Positions 7,748 to 15,510 of a stretch of 26,709 nucleotides of DNA are shown here, one piece after another. Source of the stretch: Candidatus Egaibacter danicus (lineage in GTDB: Bacteria > Pseudomonadota > Gammaproteobacteria > Burkholderiales > Burkholderiaceae); the NCBI GenBank assembly GCA_011391115.1, contig JAABRC010000004.1:1-26709 (forward strand), read 5' to 3'. Each line of letters begins with the position of its first letter. The stretch's first letter is position 1. The translations under genes were made by a program, and so were the position numbers. The notes under the pieces are model-generated. The model saw nothing but the letters and a program-made list of their open reading frames with translations. It was not told the DNA's origin and did no database searches.

Positions 7748-8308
7748 ATGAAAACGCTGCCTCGTGCCCTGGTCGCCACCGCTTTGACTGCAGGCTCTTT
7801 TTTTGCTATGGCGCAGACCATGAAGCCAGGGTTGTGGGAGATCAATAACAAGATGACAACCCAATCAGGCGAAATGGAAAAGGGTATGGCCGAGATGCAA
7901 AAGCAGCTCGCCAGCATGCCACCCGAGCAGCGCAAGATGATGGAAGACATGATGGCCAAGCAGGGCGTTGCCAAGGGGAGCGCGGGCGCACCGGGCGCCA
8001 TGTCGGCGAAGGTTTGCATGACCCGCGAGATGGTAGAGCGCAATGACGTCATGACCCAGGAGGGCGACTGCCAGAACACCAGTTCGCCGCGCATGGGCAA
8101 CACCATGAAGTTTTCGTTTGTCTGCACCAAACCACCTTCAACCGGGGAAGGCCAGGTGACGTTTGTCAGCACCGAGGCTTACACGATGAAAATGACCATC
8201 AACTCCACCGTCAAAGGCAAGCCCGAGACGATGAAGATGGATGCGTCGGGCAAGTTCCTCTCCAGCGAATGCGGCAACGTCAAGCCTATCGTCATGCCGA
8301 AGAAATAG
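7748..8308 (+). CDS. Secreted Met-rich DUF3617 protein
   Basis: The function is unknown. The 186-aa protein begins with a Sec signal peptide (basic MKTLPR, hydrophobic core, AMA cleavage site after about residue 22). The mature N-terminus MKPGLWEINNKM is the hallmark of DUF3617, a periplasmic family common in proteobacteria. Four Cys in the second half could form two disulfides. By my count about 21 of 164 mature residues are Met, partly in MM pairs in an amphipathic Q/E/K-rich helix (about residues 35-70). The start at 7748 is chosen because AGGA lies 7 bases upstream and the signal peptide begins there; a GTG at 7709 is less likely. The 3' end overlaps the convergent yggS by 17 bp. Confidence 0.88.
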   Translation: MKTLPRALVATALTAGSFFAMAQTMKPGLWEINNKMTTQSGEMEKGMAEMQKQLASMPPEQRKMMEDMMAKQGVAKGSAGAPGAMSAKVCMTREMVERNDVMTQEGDCQNTSSPRMGNTMKFSFVCTKPPSTGEGQVTFVSTEAYTMKMTINSTVKGKPETMKMDASGKFLSSECGNVKPIVMPKK

Positions 8309-8993
8309 GCCGGGCCCGCCCGCCAAAGATGGCGGTGCCCACACGCACCATGGTGCTTCCGGAGTGAATGGCTGCCTCCAGATCGGTGCTCATGCCCATG
8401 GAGAGGGTATCCAGGCTCAGGCCTTCTGCGTTTAAGCCATCAAATAGTGCCTTTACCCTCATGAATAGTGCGCAAGCAGCTACAAAATCAGGAGCAGGCT
8501 CAGGAATGCTCATCAACCCCCTCAGCTTTAACCGTGGCAAAGTTGCCACAGATCGCGCCAATTCCAGCACCTCACCCGGCTGAACCCCGGACTTGTTCGC
8601 TCCGCCATCCACATTCACCTGGAGGCAAACCTGCAAAGCAGGCATCCCGGCAGGCCGCTGTTCACTCAATCGCTGGGCAATTTTGAGCCGGTCCACCGTA
8701 TGCATCCAGTGGAAGTTTTCGGCAACCAGACGGGTCTTGTTACTCTGTACAGGCCCTATGCAGTGCCATTCGATCGGCAACTCACGCAGCGCGGCCATCT
8801 TCTCCACGGCCTCCTGGATGTAATTCTCGCCAAACGCGCGCTGGCCAGCTGCGAAGGCCTCAGCCACCGCGTCAGGTCCAAAGGTTTTCGAAACAGCCAG
8901 CAGATTGACGGCATCCGGGGGGCGACCAACGGCAGCGCAAGCGGCCTGTATACGGGCGCGCACACCTTGGAGATTGTCGGAAATCATGGTCAT
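8292..8993 (-). CDS. YggS/PLPBP family pyridoxal-phosphate homeostasis protein
   Basis: A 233-aa single-domain PLP-binding protein with the alanine-racemase-like TIM barrel. It is thought to control vitamin B6 and amino-acid pools rather than catalyse a reaction. The PLP lysine is in LLAVSKTF (about residue 36). GENYIQEA, IEWHCIGPVQSNK and LSMGMSTDLEAAI, plus GSTMVRVGTAIFG near the C-terminus, are all family signatures, the last contacting the phosphate. Starts at 8993 and 8987 are both possible. It diverges from pilT with 34 bp between start codons, an arrangement common in proteobacteria. Bases 8434-8490 inside the gene match a dispersed repeat found elsewhere in this window (antisense to the plus strand), encoding about residues 168-186 without changing the usual protein length. 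Confidence 0.94.
   Translation of the reverse strand: MTMISDNLQGVRARIQAACAAVGRPPDAVNLLAVSKTFGPDAVAEAFAAGQRAFGENYIQEAVEKMAALRELPIEWHCIGPVQSNKTRLVAENFHWMHTVDRLKIAQRLSEQRPAGMPALQVCLQVNVDGGANKSGVQPGEVLELARSVATLPRLKLRGLMSIPEPAPDFVAACALFMRVKALFDGLNAEGLSLDTLSMGMSTDLEAAIHSGSTMVRVGTAIFGGRARPISSA
8434..8490 (-). repeat. Dispersed repeat, copy 2 (inside yggS)
   Basis: On the minus strand this reads TTTTGTAGCTGCTTGCGCAC then a TATTC, GAGGGT, AAGG, ATTT series. These blocks match copy 1 (TTTAATAGCT, CGCA, TATTC, GAGGGT, AAGG, ATTT) in the same order and with nearly identical spacing. It is translated in frame as part of YggS. Confidence 0.6.
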
Positions 8994-9027
8994 AATCCAG
9001 AGAGCCTATCAAACCATAGAGGGATTT

Positions 9028-10071
9028 GTGGACATTACCCAACTGCTGGCCTTCAGCGTCAAGAATAAAGCATCGGACCTGCACCTGTCAGCTGACCTGC
9101 CTCCGATGATTCGCGTTCACGGTGACGTGCGGCGCATCAACGTGGAGCCGCTGGACCACAAGGCCGTGCACGCCATGGTGTACGACATCATGAACGACAC
9201 CCAGCGCAAGAACTACGAAGAGTTCCTGGAGGTCGACTTTTCTTTTGAAATTGACGGTCTGGCCCGGTTCCGGGTGAACGCGTTCAACCACAACCGCGGC
9301 GCGGGTGCCGTGTTCCGGACCATCCCAAGCAAGATCCTGACGCTGGAACAACTCAACGCACCCAAGATTTTTGGTGATCTGGCGCTTAAACCCCGCGGGC
9401 TGGTGCTGGTAACCGGCCCCACGGGCTCGGGCAAATCCACCACGCTGGCTGCCATGGTGAACTACCTGAACGAAACCGAATTCGGCCACATCCTGACCGT
9501 GGAAGACCCGGTCGAGTTTGTGCACGAATCCAAGAAGTGCCTGGTCAACCAGCGCGAAGTGGGGCCACACACGTTGAGCTTCTCCGCTGCGCTGCGGTCG
9601 GCACTGCGTGAGGACCCGGACGCCATTCTGGTGGGTGAAATGCGTGACCTGGAAACTATCCGCCTGGCCATGACGGCGGCAGAAACTGGCCACCTGGTGT
9701 TTGGTACCCTGCACACATCGAGCGCAGCCAAGACCATTGACCGGATCATTGACGTGTTCCCGGCAGATGAAAAAGAGATGGTCCGCGCCATGTTGTCCGA
9801 GTCATTGCAAGCGGTGATTTCACAAACTTTGTGCAAGACCAAAGACGGCCAGGGCCGCGTCGCGGCGCATGAGATCATGCTGGGCACCAGCGCCATCCGC
9901 AACCTGATCCGCGAGGCCAAGGTGGCGCAGATGTACTCCTCCATCCAGACCGGCAACAGCGTGGGCATGCAAACGCTGGATCAGAACCTGACGGACCTGG
10001 TCAAGCGCAATGTGATCAGTGCGGCCGAGGCGCGCAGCAAGGCGAAAATCCCGGAAAATTTCCCCGGCTGA
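9028..10071 (+). CDS. pilT: Type IV pilus retraction ATPase PilT
   Basis: Hexameric cytoplasmic ATPase that disassembles pilin from the pilus base, powering twitching motility and DNA uptake. The protein is 347 aa, close to the usual PilT length. It has an N-terminal PAS-like domain, Walker A GPTGSGKST (130-138), Asp box around VEDPVEF, Walker B ILVGEMRD, His box FGTLHTSSA and the C-terminal PilT-specific AIRNLIREAK. The GTG at 9028 is chosen because MDITQLLAFSVKNKASDLHL is the classic PilT N-terminus and a GAGG ribosome binding site lies 5 bases upstream; the open frame back to 8905 overlaps yggS antisense and is not family-like. It is the first gene of a pilT / cNMP-binding / pilU cluster. 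Confidence 0.97.
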   Translation: MDITQLLAFSVKNKASDLHLSADLPPMIRVHGDVRRINVEPLDHKAVHAMVYDIMNDTQRKNYEEFLEVDFSFEIDGLARFRVNAFNHNRGAGAVFRTIPSKILTLEQLNAPKIFGDLALKPRGLVLVTGPTGSGKSTTLAAMVNYLNETEFGHILTVEDPVEFVHESKKCLVNQREVGPHTLSFSAALRSALREDPDAILVGEMRDLETIRLAMTAAETGHLVFGTLHTSSAAKTIDRIIDVFPADEKEMVRAMLSESLQAVISQTLCKTKDGQGRVAAHEIMLGTSAIRNLIREAKVAQMYSSIQTGNSVGMQTLDQNLTDLVKRNVISAAEARSKAKIPENFPG

Positions 10072-10102
10072 CATAAAAACAAACATATACCAGGAGTAAT
10101 CA

Positions 10103-10735
10103 ATGAAGGGAATTCTCGGACTCTTGCGACAGCGCTCCCAGGCGGAGCGATCTGGTGAAGAGCAACTCGACTCGGTGATGTTCACCACGGCTTTTGCCGA
10201 CCAGGGCGTGGACCCATCCCTGCTGGTGCCTTGGGAGGCACGGGCCACTGAAGTGGGCGCAAAAAAACTGAACGCCGAACGGGCTACCAAGATACTGCAA
10301 AGCCTGTGGGCCAAAGACAAATACATGAGCCATCTGGATGACCATGCCATCCACAGCCTGCAGATGTTTTTCGAGTTTGCCCTGGTGCCTGCCGGTCGCG
10401 ACATCATCCGGCAGGACGAATACGGCAACTTCATGGTGGTTCTTCTGAACGGCAACATTGCTGTCGACCGTCTACAGCCGTGGGGTGAACGCATGCGTCT
10501 GGCAGAAACCAGGCCCGGTGACATTCTGGGTGAGATGTCGCTGCTGGACAGCGGCATCCGCTTCTCGGCATGCACCACCATCACTGATTGTGAGGTTGCC
10601 ATTTTGAGCACCGAGGCCATGGACCAGATGATGACGGCAGACCCTTCACTGGCCGCCAGGCTTATCGCTGTGCTGGCCCGCAAGCTATCGCTTCGCCTGC
10701 GCGTGGTCAGTGCAAGGCTCAGCGACCGCAAATGA
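10103..10735 (+). CDS. Cyclic-nucleotide-binding-domain protein between pilT and pilU
   Basis: A 210-aa protein without a DNA-binding domain. The first ~80 residues are charged and probably helical, with no domain I recognise. Residues about 85-205 form a cNMP-binding beta-roll (CAP_ED type). The phosphate-binding cassette is GEMSLLDSGIRFSA (143-156), keeping the Glu that binds the ribose 2'-OH and an Arg (153) for the phosphate, so cAMP, cGMP or c-di-GMP binding is plausible. A good AGGAG ribosome binding site precedes the ATG. Its place between the two retraction ATPases, 31 bp after pilT and 32 bp before pilU, suggests it couples a cyclic-nucleotide signal to pilus retraction. That role is inferred from position. 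Confidence 0.88.
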   Translation: MKGILGLLRQRSQAERSGEEQLDSVMFTTAFADQGVDPSLLVPWEARATEVGAKKLNAERATKILQSLWAKDKYMSHLDDHAIHSLQMFFEFALVPAGRDIIRQDEYGNFMVVLLNGNIAVDRLQPWGERMRLAETRPGDILGEMSLLDSGIRFSACTTITDCEVAILSTEAMDQMMTADPSLAARLIAVLARKLSLRLRVVSARLSDRK

Positions 10736-10767
10736 CACCCACCTGAATACCGGGAGCATCAGACCTC

Positions 10768-11904
10768 ATGGAACGCGATCAGGCCACCAAATTCATCAAC
10801 GACCTGCTCAAGCTGATGGTCAGTCGCAACGGCAGCGACCTGTTCATCACGGGAGACTTTCCGCCCGCCGTGAAGGTGGATGGCAAGGTCACCAAGGTTT
10901 CCCCGCAGCCGCTGAGCGCGGCGCACACCATGGCGCTGGCCCGTTCGATCATGAACGACAAGCAGGCCGCCGAATTCGAGCGCACCAAGGAATGCAACTT
11001 TGCCATCTCGCCAACCGGGGTGGGGCGTTTCCGTGTCAACGCGTTCATCCAGCAGGGCAAGGTAGGCATGGTGCTGAGGGTGATCCCGGCCGTGCTGCCC
11101 ACCATCGACAGTCTGGGCATGCCACAGGTGCTCAAGGAAGTGGTGACCTCCAAGCGCGGGCTGTGCATTCTGGTGGGGGCGACGGGCTCGGGCAAATCCA
11201 CCACACTGGCTGCCATGGTGGACTGGCGCAACGAGAATTCGTTTGGCCACATCATCACCATTGAAGACCCGGTTGAGTTTGTGCACATGCACAAGAATTG
11301 CGTGGTTACGCAGCGTGAGGTCGGTCTGGATACAGACAGTTGGGAGATCGCCCTCAAGAACACCTTGCGTCAGGCGCCGGACGTGATCCTGATGGGTGAA
11401 ATACGGGATCGCGAAACCATGGAGCACGCGGTGGCGTTTGCTGAAACCGGTCACCTGTGTCTGGCAACGCTTCACGCCAACAGCGCCAACCAGGCGCTGG
11501 ACCGCATCATCAACTTCTTCCCTGAAGAGCGCCGGGCGCAGTTGCTCATGGACCTTTCCCTCAACCTGAAAGCCTTGGTATCCCAGCGCCTGATCCCGAT
11601 GCAGGATGGCAAGGGACGGACTGCCGCTGTCGAGATCATGCTCAATACACCGCTGATCTCCGATCTGATCTTCAAGGGCGACGTGTCCGAGATCAAGGAG
11701 ATCATGAAGAAAAGCCGCAATCTGGGCATGCAGACGTTTGATCAGGCCTTGTTTGATGCGTATGAAAGCAACCTGATTACTTACGAGGATGCTCTGCGTA
11801 ACGCGGACTCACTGAACGACTTGCGTCTGCAGATCAAACTCAACAGCCAGCGTGGACGATCAACCGACCTCGCTGCAGGCACTGAGAACTTCGCTATCGT
11901 TTAA
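10768..11904 (+). CDS. pilU: Type IV pilus retraction ATPase PilU
   Basis: PilT paralog that assists PilT-dependent retraction. The protein is 378 aa, the typical PilU length, about 30 residues longer than PilT. It has Walker A GATGSGKST, Asp box IEDPVEF, Walker B ILMGEIRDRETM, His box LATLHANSANQALDRI and a long acidic/polar C-terminal tail (ALRNADSLNDLRLQIK) that PilT lacks. The start follows GGAG by about 12 bases. The conserved catalytic glutamate is present, so it should be an active ATPase. Downstream, 73 bp separate it from the dehydrogenase gene, so read-through is possible. Confidence 0.96.
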   Translation: MERDQATKFINDLLKLMVSRNGSDLFITGDFPPAVKVDGKVTKVSPQPLSAAHTMALARSIMNDKQAAEFERTKECNFAISPTGVGRFRVNAFIQQGKVGMVLRVIPAVLPTIDSLGMPQVLKEVVTSKRGLCILVGATGSGKSTTLAAMVDWRNENSFGHIITIEDPVEFVHMHKNCVVTQREVGLDTDSWEIALKNTLRQAPDVILMGEIRDRETMEHAVAFAETGHLCLATLHANSANQALDRIINFFPEERRAQLLMDLSLNLKALVSQRLIPMQDGKGRTAAVEIMLNTPLISDLIFKGDVSEIKEIMKKSRNLGMQTFDQALFDAYESNLITYEDALRNADSLNDLRLQIKLNSQRGRSTDLAAGTENFAIV

Positions 11905-11977
11905 ACCCTGCAGGAAGGTGCCCGCAAAGGTGCCGTCAATAGAAGGCGTCTGGAGCACTGGCGCTATTCCCACCATC

Positions 11978-12892
11978 ATGTCCACGATCAATCCCAAGAC
12001 CTACGACCCGACGCCGTCACGCAAAGTTGCCTTTCTGGGCTTGGGCGTGATGGGCTATCCCATGGCTGGTCACCTCGCTCGCGCGGGACATCAGGTTACC
12101 GTCTATAACCGGACCGCTACAAAATCAATAGCTTGGTGCGCAGATTTTTTAGGTCCTGGAGTACTGAAACATGCCTTGACGCCGCGGGAAGCGGCCGCGG
12201 GCAATGACGTCATTTTCTGCTGTGTCGGCAACGATGACGATTTGCGCAGTGTGACCAGTGGCGCTGACGGCGCGTTTGCCGGCATGAAGCCGGGCACCAT
12301 TTTTGTGGACCACACCACGGCATCAGCCAATGTGGCTCGCGAGCTGTCTGCTGCGGCGAAGAAACTGGGGCTGGAATTTGTTGACGCCCCGGTGTCCGGA
12401 GGCCAGGCAGGTGCACAAAACGGAATGCTCACGGTCATGTGTGGTGGCGAGCAGGCCGCGTTTGACCTTGTCCAACCCGTCGCCATGGCTTTTTCCCGCG
12501 CTTTCACCCATTTGGGCGACAGTGGTGCTGGCCAGCTCGCCAAGATGGTCAACCAGATATGCATTGCCGGCCTGGTTCAAGGCTTGAGTGAAGCCATTGC
12601 CTTCGGTCAAAACGCCGGGCTGGACATGAGCCAGGTGCTGGAGGTCATTGGCAAAGGTGCCGCACAAAGCTGGCAACTGGATAACCGCGGCAAGACCATG
12701 GTGGCCGATCAATTCGAGTTTGGCTTTGCCGTGGACTGGATGCGCAAAGACCTCGGTCTGGTGCTGGACGAAGCCAAACGGAACGGATCACGTTTGCCTG
12801 TGACTGCGCTGGTCGACCAGTTCTACGCGGATGTGCAGCAGATGGGCGGGCGCCGGTGGGATACTTCCAGCCTGATCAGGCGCCTGAGGTAA
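11978..12892 (+). CDS. NAD(P)-dependent beta-hydroxyacid dehydrogenase (GarR/HIBADH family)
   Basis: A 304-aa cytoplasmic oxidoreductase that probably interconverts a 3-hydroxy acid and its semialdehyde (2-hydroxy-3-oxopropionate or 3-hydroxyisobutyrate type). It has an N-terminal Rossmann motif GLGVMGYPMAGHLARAGH (21-38), the substrate loop DAPVSGGQAGAQNG and the catalytic Lys in GAGQLAKMVNQ. The start at 11978 gives the family-like N-terminus, but no ribosome binding site is visible; an open frame extends back to 11852 over the end of pilU. About residues 47-65 (TKSIAWCADFLGPGVLKH), just after the first Rossmann unit, are encoded by a dispersed repeat and look longer than the usual loop there. 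Relatives differ in substrate, so the name is kept general. Confidence 0.88.
   Translation: MSTINPKTYDPTPSRKVAFLGLGVMGYPMAGHLARAGHQVTVYNRTATKSIAWCADFLGPGVLKHALTPREAAAGNDVIFCCVGNDDDLRSVTSGADGAFAGMKPGTIFVDHTTASANVARELSAAAKKLGLEFVDAPVSGGQAGAQNGMLTVMCGGEQAAFDLVQPVAMAFSRAFTHLGDSGAGQLAKMVNQICIAGLVQGLSEAIAFGQNAGLDMSQVLEVIGKGAAQSWQLDNRGKTMVADQFEFGFAVDWMRKDLGLVLDEAKRNGSRLPVTALVDQFYADVQQMGGRRWDTSSLIRRLR
12116..12170 (+). repeat. Dispersed repeat, copy 3 (inside dehydrogenase gene)
   Basis: GCTACAAAATCAATAGCT followed by CGCA, GG-CTGGAG and a CATGC end matches copy 4 (GCTATTCAATTAATAGCT, CGCA, GGGGGCTGGAGG, CATGC) block by block. It is translated in frame; its AT-rich composition stands out in the GC-rich gene. 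Confidence 0.6.
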
Positions 12893-12920
12893 AAACCCCG
12901 CGCGCTTTCCGTTTTTCGGA

Positions 12921-13550
12921 CTATTTTTTAGGGGGCTCGGCTGGCATCAGCCCCTGCAACTCTTCTTCCGTAATGATTTCGAATACGCGAACGACCCGTT
13001 GCACACCACTGGTGGAGCGGGCGATGTCCGTAGCACGGTTGGCCTCACGTTGTGTCACGCGGCCCATCAGGTAAGTGGTTCCCCGCTCGGTCACGACCTT
13101 GAAGGCGTTCGCAAACAGGTCTTTGGCGTCCACCATGCTGGCTTTGACGCGCCCGGTAACAAGCGCGTCGGATGAACGCTGTGTGAGTGATGAGTTGCCC
13201 ATCACCTCAACCTCATTAACGATGGCCTTGACGTTGTCAACCTTGCGCACGATCTGTTCAACCAGCTGTTTGTCCTGAGCGCTCGGAACTTCGCCGGTGA
13301 GTAACACCTGCGTGTTGTAGCTGGTGACGTTGACATGACCGCGCTCACCCAGACTGTCGCGAATACGGCTGGAAGAGCGCAACTCTATGCCCTCATCATT
13401 CAGATAGGTGCCGGATGCACGGCGGTCGGTCGCGACCAGTCCACCAACGGCAGCGCCACCCACAACCAGCGGGAAACAGGCTGTAAGAGAGGCCGAAGCA
13501 CAACCTGCAACAGCCATCGATATCCAGAATTTCCGATTTACCAATTTCAT
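12921..13550 (-). CDS. dolP: Two-BON-domain outer-membrane lipoprotein (DolP/YraP family)
   Basis: Envelope-integrity lipoprotein of 209 aa. The signal sequence ends in a lipobox SLTAC (Cys about residue 25), with Phe at +2, compatible with outer-membrane sorting. Two BON domains follow: about residues 55-118 (SSSRIRDSLGERGHVNVTSYN, VLLTGEV, VDNVKAIVNEV) and 130-195 (VTGRVKASMVDA, TYLMGRV, TSGVQRVVRVFEI). This is the DolP architecture; E. coli DolP is about 191 aa. Its ATG overlaps the diaA stop by 4 bp (ATGA), so translation is coupled. The gene order yraN-diaA-dolP matches E. coli except that lpoA is absent. Confidence 0.92.
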   Translation of the reverse strand: MKLVNRKFWISMAVAGCASASLTACFPLVVGGAAVGGLVATDRRASGTYLNDEGIELRSSSRIRDSLGERGHVNVTSYNTQVLLTGEVPSAQDKQLVEQIVRKVDNVKAIVNEVEVMGNSSLTQRSSDALVTGRVKASMVDAKDLFANAFKVVTERGTTYLMGRVTQREANRATDIARSTSGVQRVVRVFEIITEEELQGLMPAEPPKK

Positions 13551-14146
13551 ATTGAAGTTTCCTGTTCACCCAATAGCTGGGCATCAACTGCATCGCAAAT
13601 GCAATGCAAAGTCAAAACGTGGACCTCCTGAATTCGGGCGATCCGTTCATGTGGCACGCAGATGTGCACGTCTGTATCGCGAAGTGCCTGGGCCATTTTG
13701 CCACCGCCCCTTCCGCTAAGCCCGATGATAATCATTTCGCGCTCATGAGCTGCATCAATGGCCGCCAGCACGTTGGGTGAATTGCCACCGGTCGAGATGG
13801 CCAGCAAGACATCACCTGCTGCACCCAGCGCGCGCACCTGACGCGAAAAAACAGACTGAAAGTCGATGTCGTCGGCGATACCGGTCAGCAGCGCGCTGTC
13901 GCTGGACAGGGCAATCGCACCCAGCTCCGGTCGCTCCCGCTCAAAGCGGCCTACAAATTTGGACGCAAAGCGCTGGGCATCAGAAGCCGAGCCACCGTTT
14001 CCGCAGGCCAGCACCTTCCCACCACTGGTTACACAGGCCAGCATGGCCTGTACCGCTGCGGCGATAGGCTTGCTCAAGACCTCGGCGGCCTGGTATTTCA
14101 GGTCCGCACTGTCAATAAAGTGTTGCTGGATACGTTGCTCAAGCAT
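13547..14146 (-). CDS. diaA: SIS-domain protein DiaA (phosphoheptose-isomerase-like)
   Basis: A 199-aa SIS-domain protein. In E. coli DiaA forms a tetramer that binds DnaA and promotes timely replication initiation. CGNGGSASDAQRFASKF (about 48-64) is the sugar-phosphate-binding loop and RFERERPELGAIALSSDSALLTGIADD closely follows the DiaA pattern, as does RARIQEVHVLTLHCICD near the C-terminus. The Glu pair of GmhA after the GGS loop (AEELTG) is replaced by ASKFVG, which argues against sedoheptulose-7-phosphate isomerase activity, although automatic annotation often calls such genes gmhA. It sits between yraN and dolP, as in E. coli (yraO). Confidence 0.86.
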   Translation of the reverse strand: MLEQRIQQHFIDSADLKYQAAEVLSKPIAAAVQAMLACVTSGGKVLACGNGGSASDAQRFASKFVGRFERERPELGAIALSSDSALLTGIADDIDFQSVFSRQVRALGAAGDVLLAISTGGNSPNVLAAIDAAHEREMIIIGLSGRGGGKMAQALRDTDVHICVPHERIARIQEVHVLTLHCICDAVDAQLLGEQETSI

Positions 14147-14199
14147 GGTGGCGATGATACCCGCGCCGCGTAGCTCGATTTCTCACGTTTTGTTACGCG

Positions 14200-14568
14200 T
14201 CAGAAGGCGTCAAACGCGCCACGAAGCCATTGAATGCCATCCTTCTCAATGGCGACCAGGTCAAAACGGCACGGTGGTGACTCGCGCAGGCGCATGAGAT
14301 AGTGCTGTGCCGCGAACACCAGGCGCCGCTGTTTGGTCAAACCCACGCTCGCCGCAGCGCCACCATAACGGGTATTCAGGCGTTTGCGGACCTCTACAAA
14401 TACGGTCGTCCCGTCACGGTCACGCATGATCAAATCAATTTCTCCGCCACCGCGCCCGGGCGTCCGATAATTGCGCTGGACCAGACACAATCCGGCTTGC
14501 TGAAGGTGACGCAAAGCCTCATCTTCCGCGGCGTCGCCCGTCTGTTTGGTGCTGGGTGTGCTGTTCAT
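14200..14568 (-). CDS. YraN/UPF0102 family nuclease-like protein
   Basis: A 122-aa member of UPF0102, an uncharacterised family with a predicted PD-(D/E)XK nuclease fold. The putative active-site residues are in GGGEIDLIMRD (about 41-51) and VFVEVRKR (about 56-63). The preceding GDAAEDEALRHLQQ helix and the RNYRTPGRGG strand-loop are family signatures. It is the first gene of the yraN-diaA-dolP operon, with 53 bp before diaA, and diverges from rsmI with only 21 bp between start codons, so the two promoters must overlap coding sequence. Confidence 0.9.
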   Translation of the reverse strand: MNSTPSTKQTGDAAEDEALRHLQQAGLCLVQRNYRTPGRGGGEIDLIMRDRDGTTVFVEVRKRLNTRYGGAAASVGLTKQRRLVFAAQHYLMRLRESPPCRFDLVAIEKDGIQWLRGAFDAF

Positions 14569-14589
14569 CGCCCTGAATTAGGAATTACA

Positions 14590-15510
14590 TTGACTACTGC
14601 CTACGCCAAAGCGCTTGTTGCGGCCCGTGACGCGGCGTCAAGCCAGCATTATCCGCAAGGCGCCCTGTATGTGGTGGCAACACCCATTGGCAACCTCGCT
14701 GACATCAGCCTGCGTGCGCTGCACGTGCTGGATATGGTCGACACCATTGCTTGCGAAGACACCCGCCACACGCAGACCCTGCTGCGTGCCTATGGTATCG
14801 ACAAGCCTTCCTCCAGGCTGCTGGCCGTACACCAGCACAACGAGGCCGAGGCTGCCGGGACCGTCATGACCAGACTCAGGCAAGGCCAGCGTGTTGCCTA
14901 TGTGAGTGATGCGGGTACGCCAGGCATCAGTGATCCAGGCGCCCGGCTCGTCGCAGCCGTCCAGGCCGCCACAATGACCGTGGTTCCTTTGCCGGGGGCC
15001 AGCAGCGTCACCTCGGCGTTGAGCATTGCGGGGGTGTCGGGGGCTGCCGGGACACCCGAAGGTGCTTTTATCTTCCTGGGATTTTTGCCAACAAAAGCCA
15101 CCGAACGCACCGCTGCGGTGGAAACGCTCGCCGGTGAACGACGCTGCGTCGTCCTGCTTGAAGCGCCGCATCGCATTGAAGTGCTGGCCTCCGCACTGTC
15201 CGCGCTAGGACGCCGGCGCATCACCATAGGGCGAGAACTGACCAAGCAATTTGAAGAGGTTGCCACTATCGGCTCCGAGGAGTTCCCGGATTGGCTGAAA
15301 GCCGAGCCAAACCGCTCGCGAGGGGAGTTTGTCCTGGTATTGCACCCCGCGCCAGTTGAGGCAAGACCCGATCAGGACCAACGTGTCTTGAAGTTGCTTC
15401 TGGCCGAACTGCCATTGAAAACGGCCGTCAAGCTCGCCGCTGACATCACGGGCCTGCCGCGCAATACCCTGTACGAAGCTGCTTTGACGTTGAAAAAGCA
15501 CGAAAACTGA
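14590..15510 (+). CDS. rsmI: 16S rRNA (cytidine-1402-2'-O)-methyltransferase RsmI
   Basis: SAM-dependent enzyme that 2'-O-methylates C1402 in the ribosomal P site. The 306-aa protein has the tetrapyrrole-methylase fold: LYVVATPIGNLADISLRA (about 24-41), the CEDTRHTQ motif, VAYVSDAGTPGISDPG (SAM loop) and VPLPGASSVTSAL. The C-terminal helical domain ends ADITGLPRNTLYEAAL. A TTG at 14590 is chosen as the start because AGGA lies 7 bases upstream and the product has the usual length; the open frame extends 96 codons further upstream but is antisense to yraN. The stop directly abuts the stop codon of the convergent permease gene. Confidence 0.94.
   Translation: MTTAYAKALVAARDAASSQHYPQGALYVVATPIGNLADISLRALHVLDMVDTIACEDTRHTQTLLRAYGIDKPSSRLLAVHQHNEAEAAGTVMTRLRQGQRVAYVSDAGTPGISDPGARLVAAVQAATMTVVPLPGASSVTSALSIAGVSGAAGTPEGAFIFLGFLPTKATERTAAVETLAGERRCVVLLEAPHRIEVLASALSALGRRRITIGRELTKQFEEVATIGSEEFPDWLKAEPNRSRGEFVLVLHPAPVEARPDQDQRVLKLLLAELPLKTAVKLAADITGLPRNTLYEAALTLKKHEN

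Noticed and set aside
12893..12920. Possible terminator between dehydrogenase and dolP (CCGTTTTTCGG and nearby T-runs)
   Set aside because: The stem is only about 3 bp and no longer pairing was found; not strong enough to report as a feature.
13571..13590. AATAGCTGGGCATCAACTGC as another copy of the dispersed repeat
   Set aside because: Only the AATAGCT heptamer matches; the CGCA and G-rich blocks are absent in register and the sequence fits the DiaA C-terminus.
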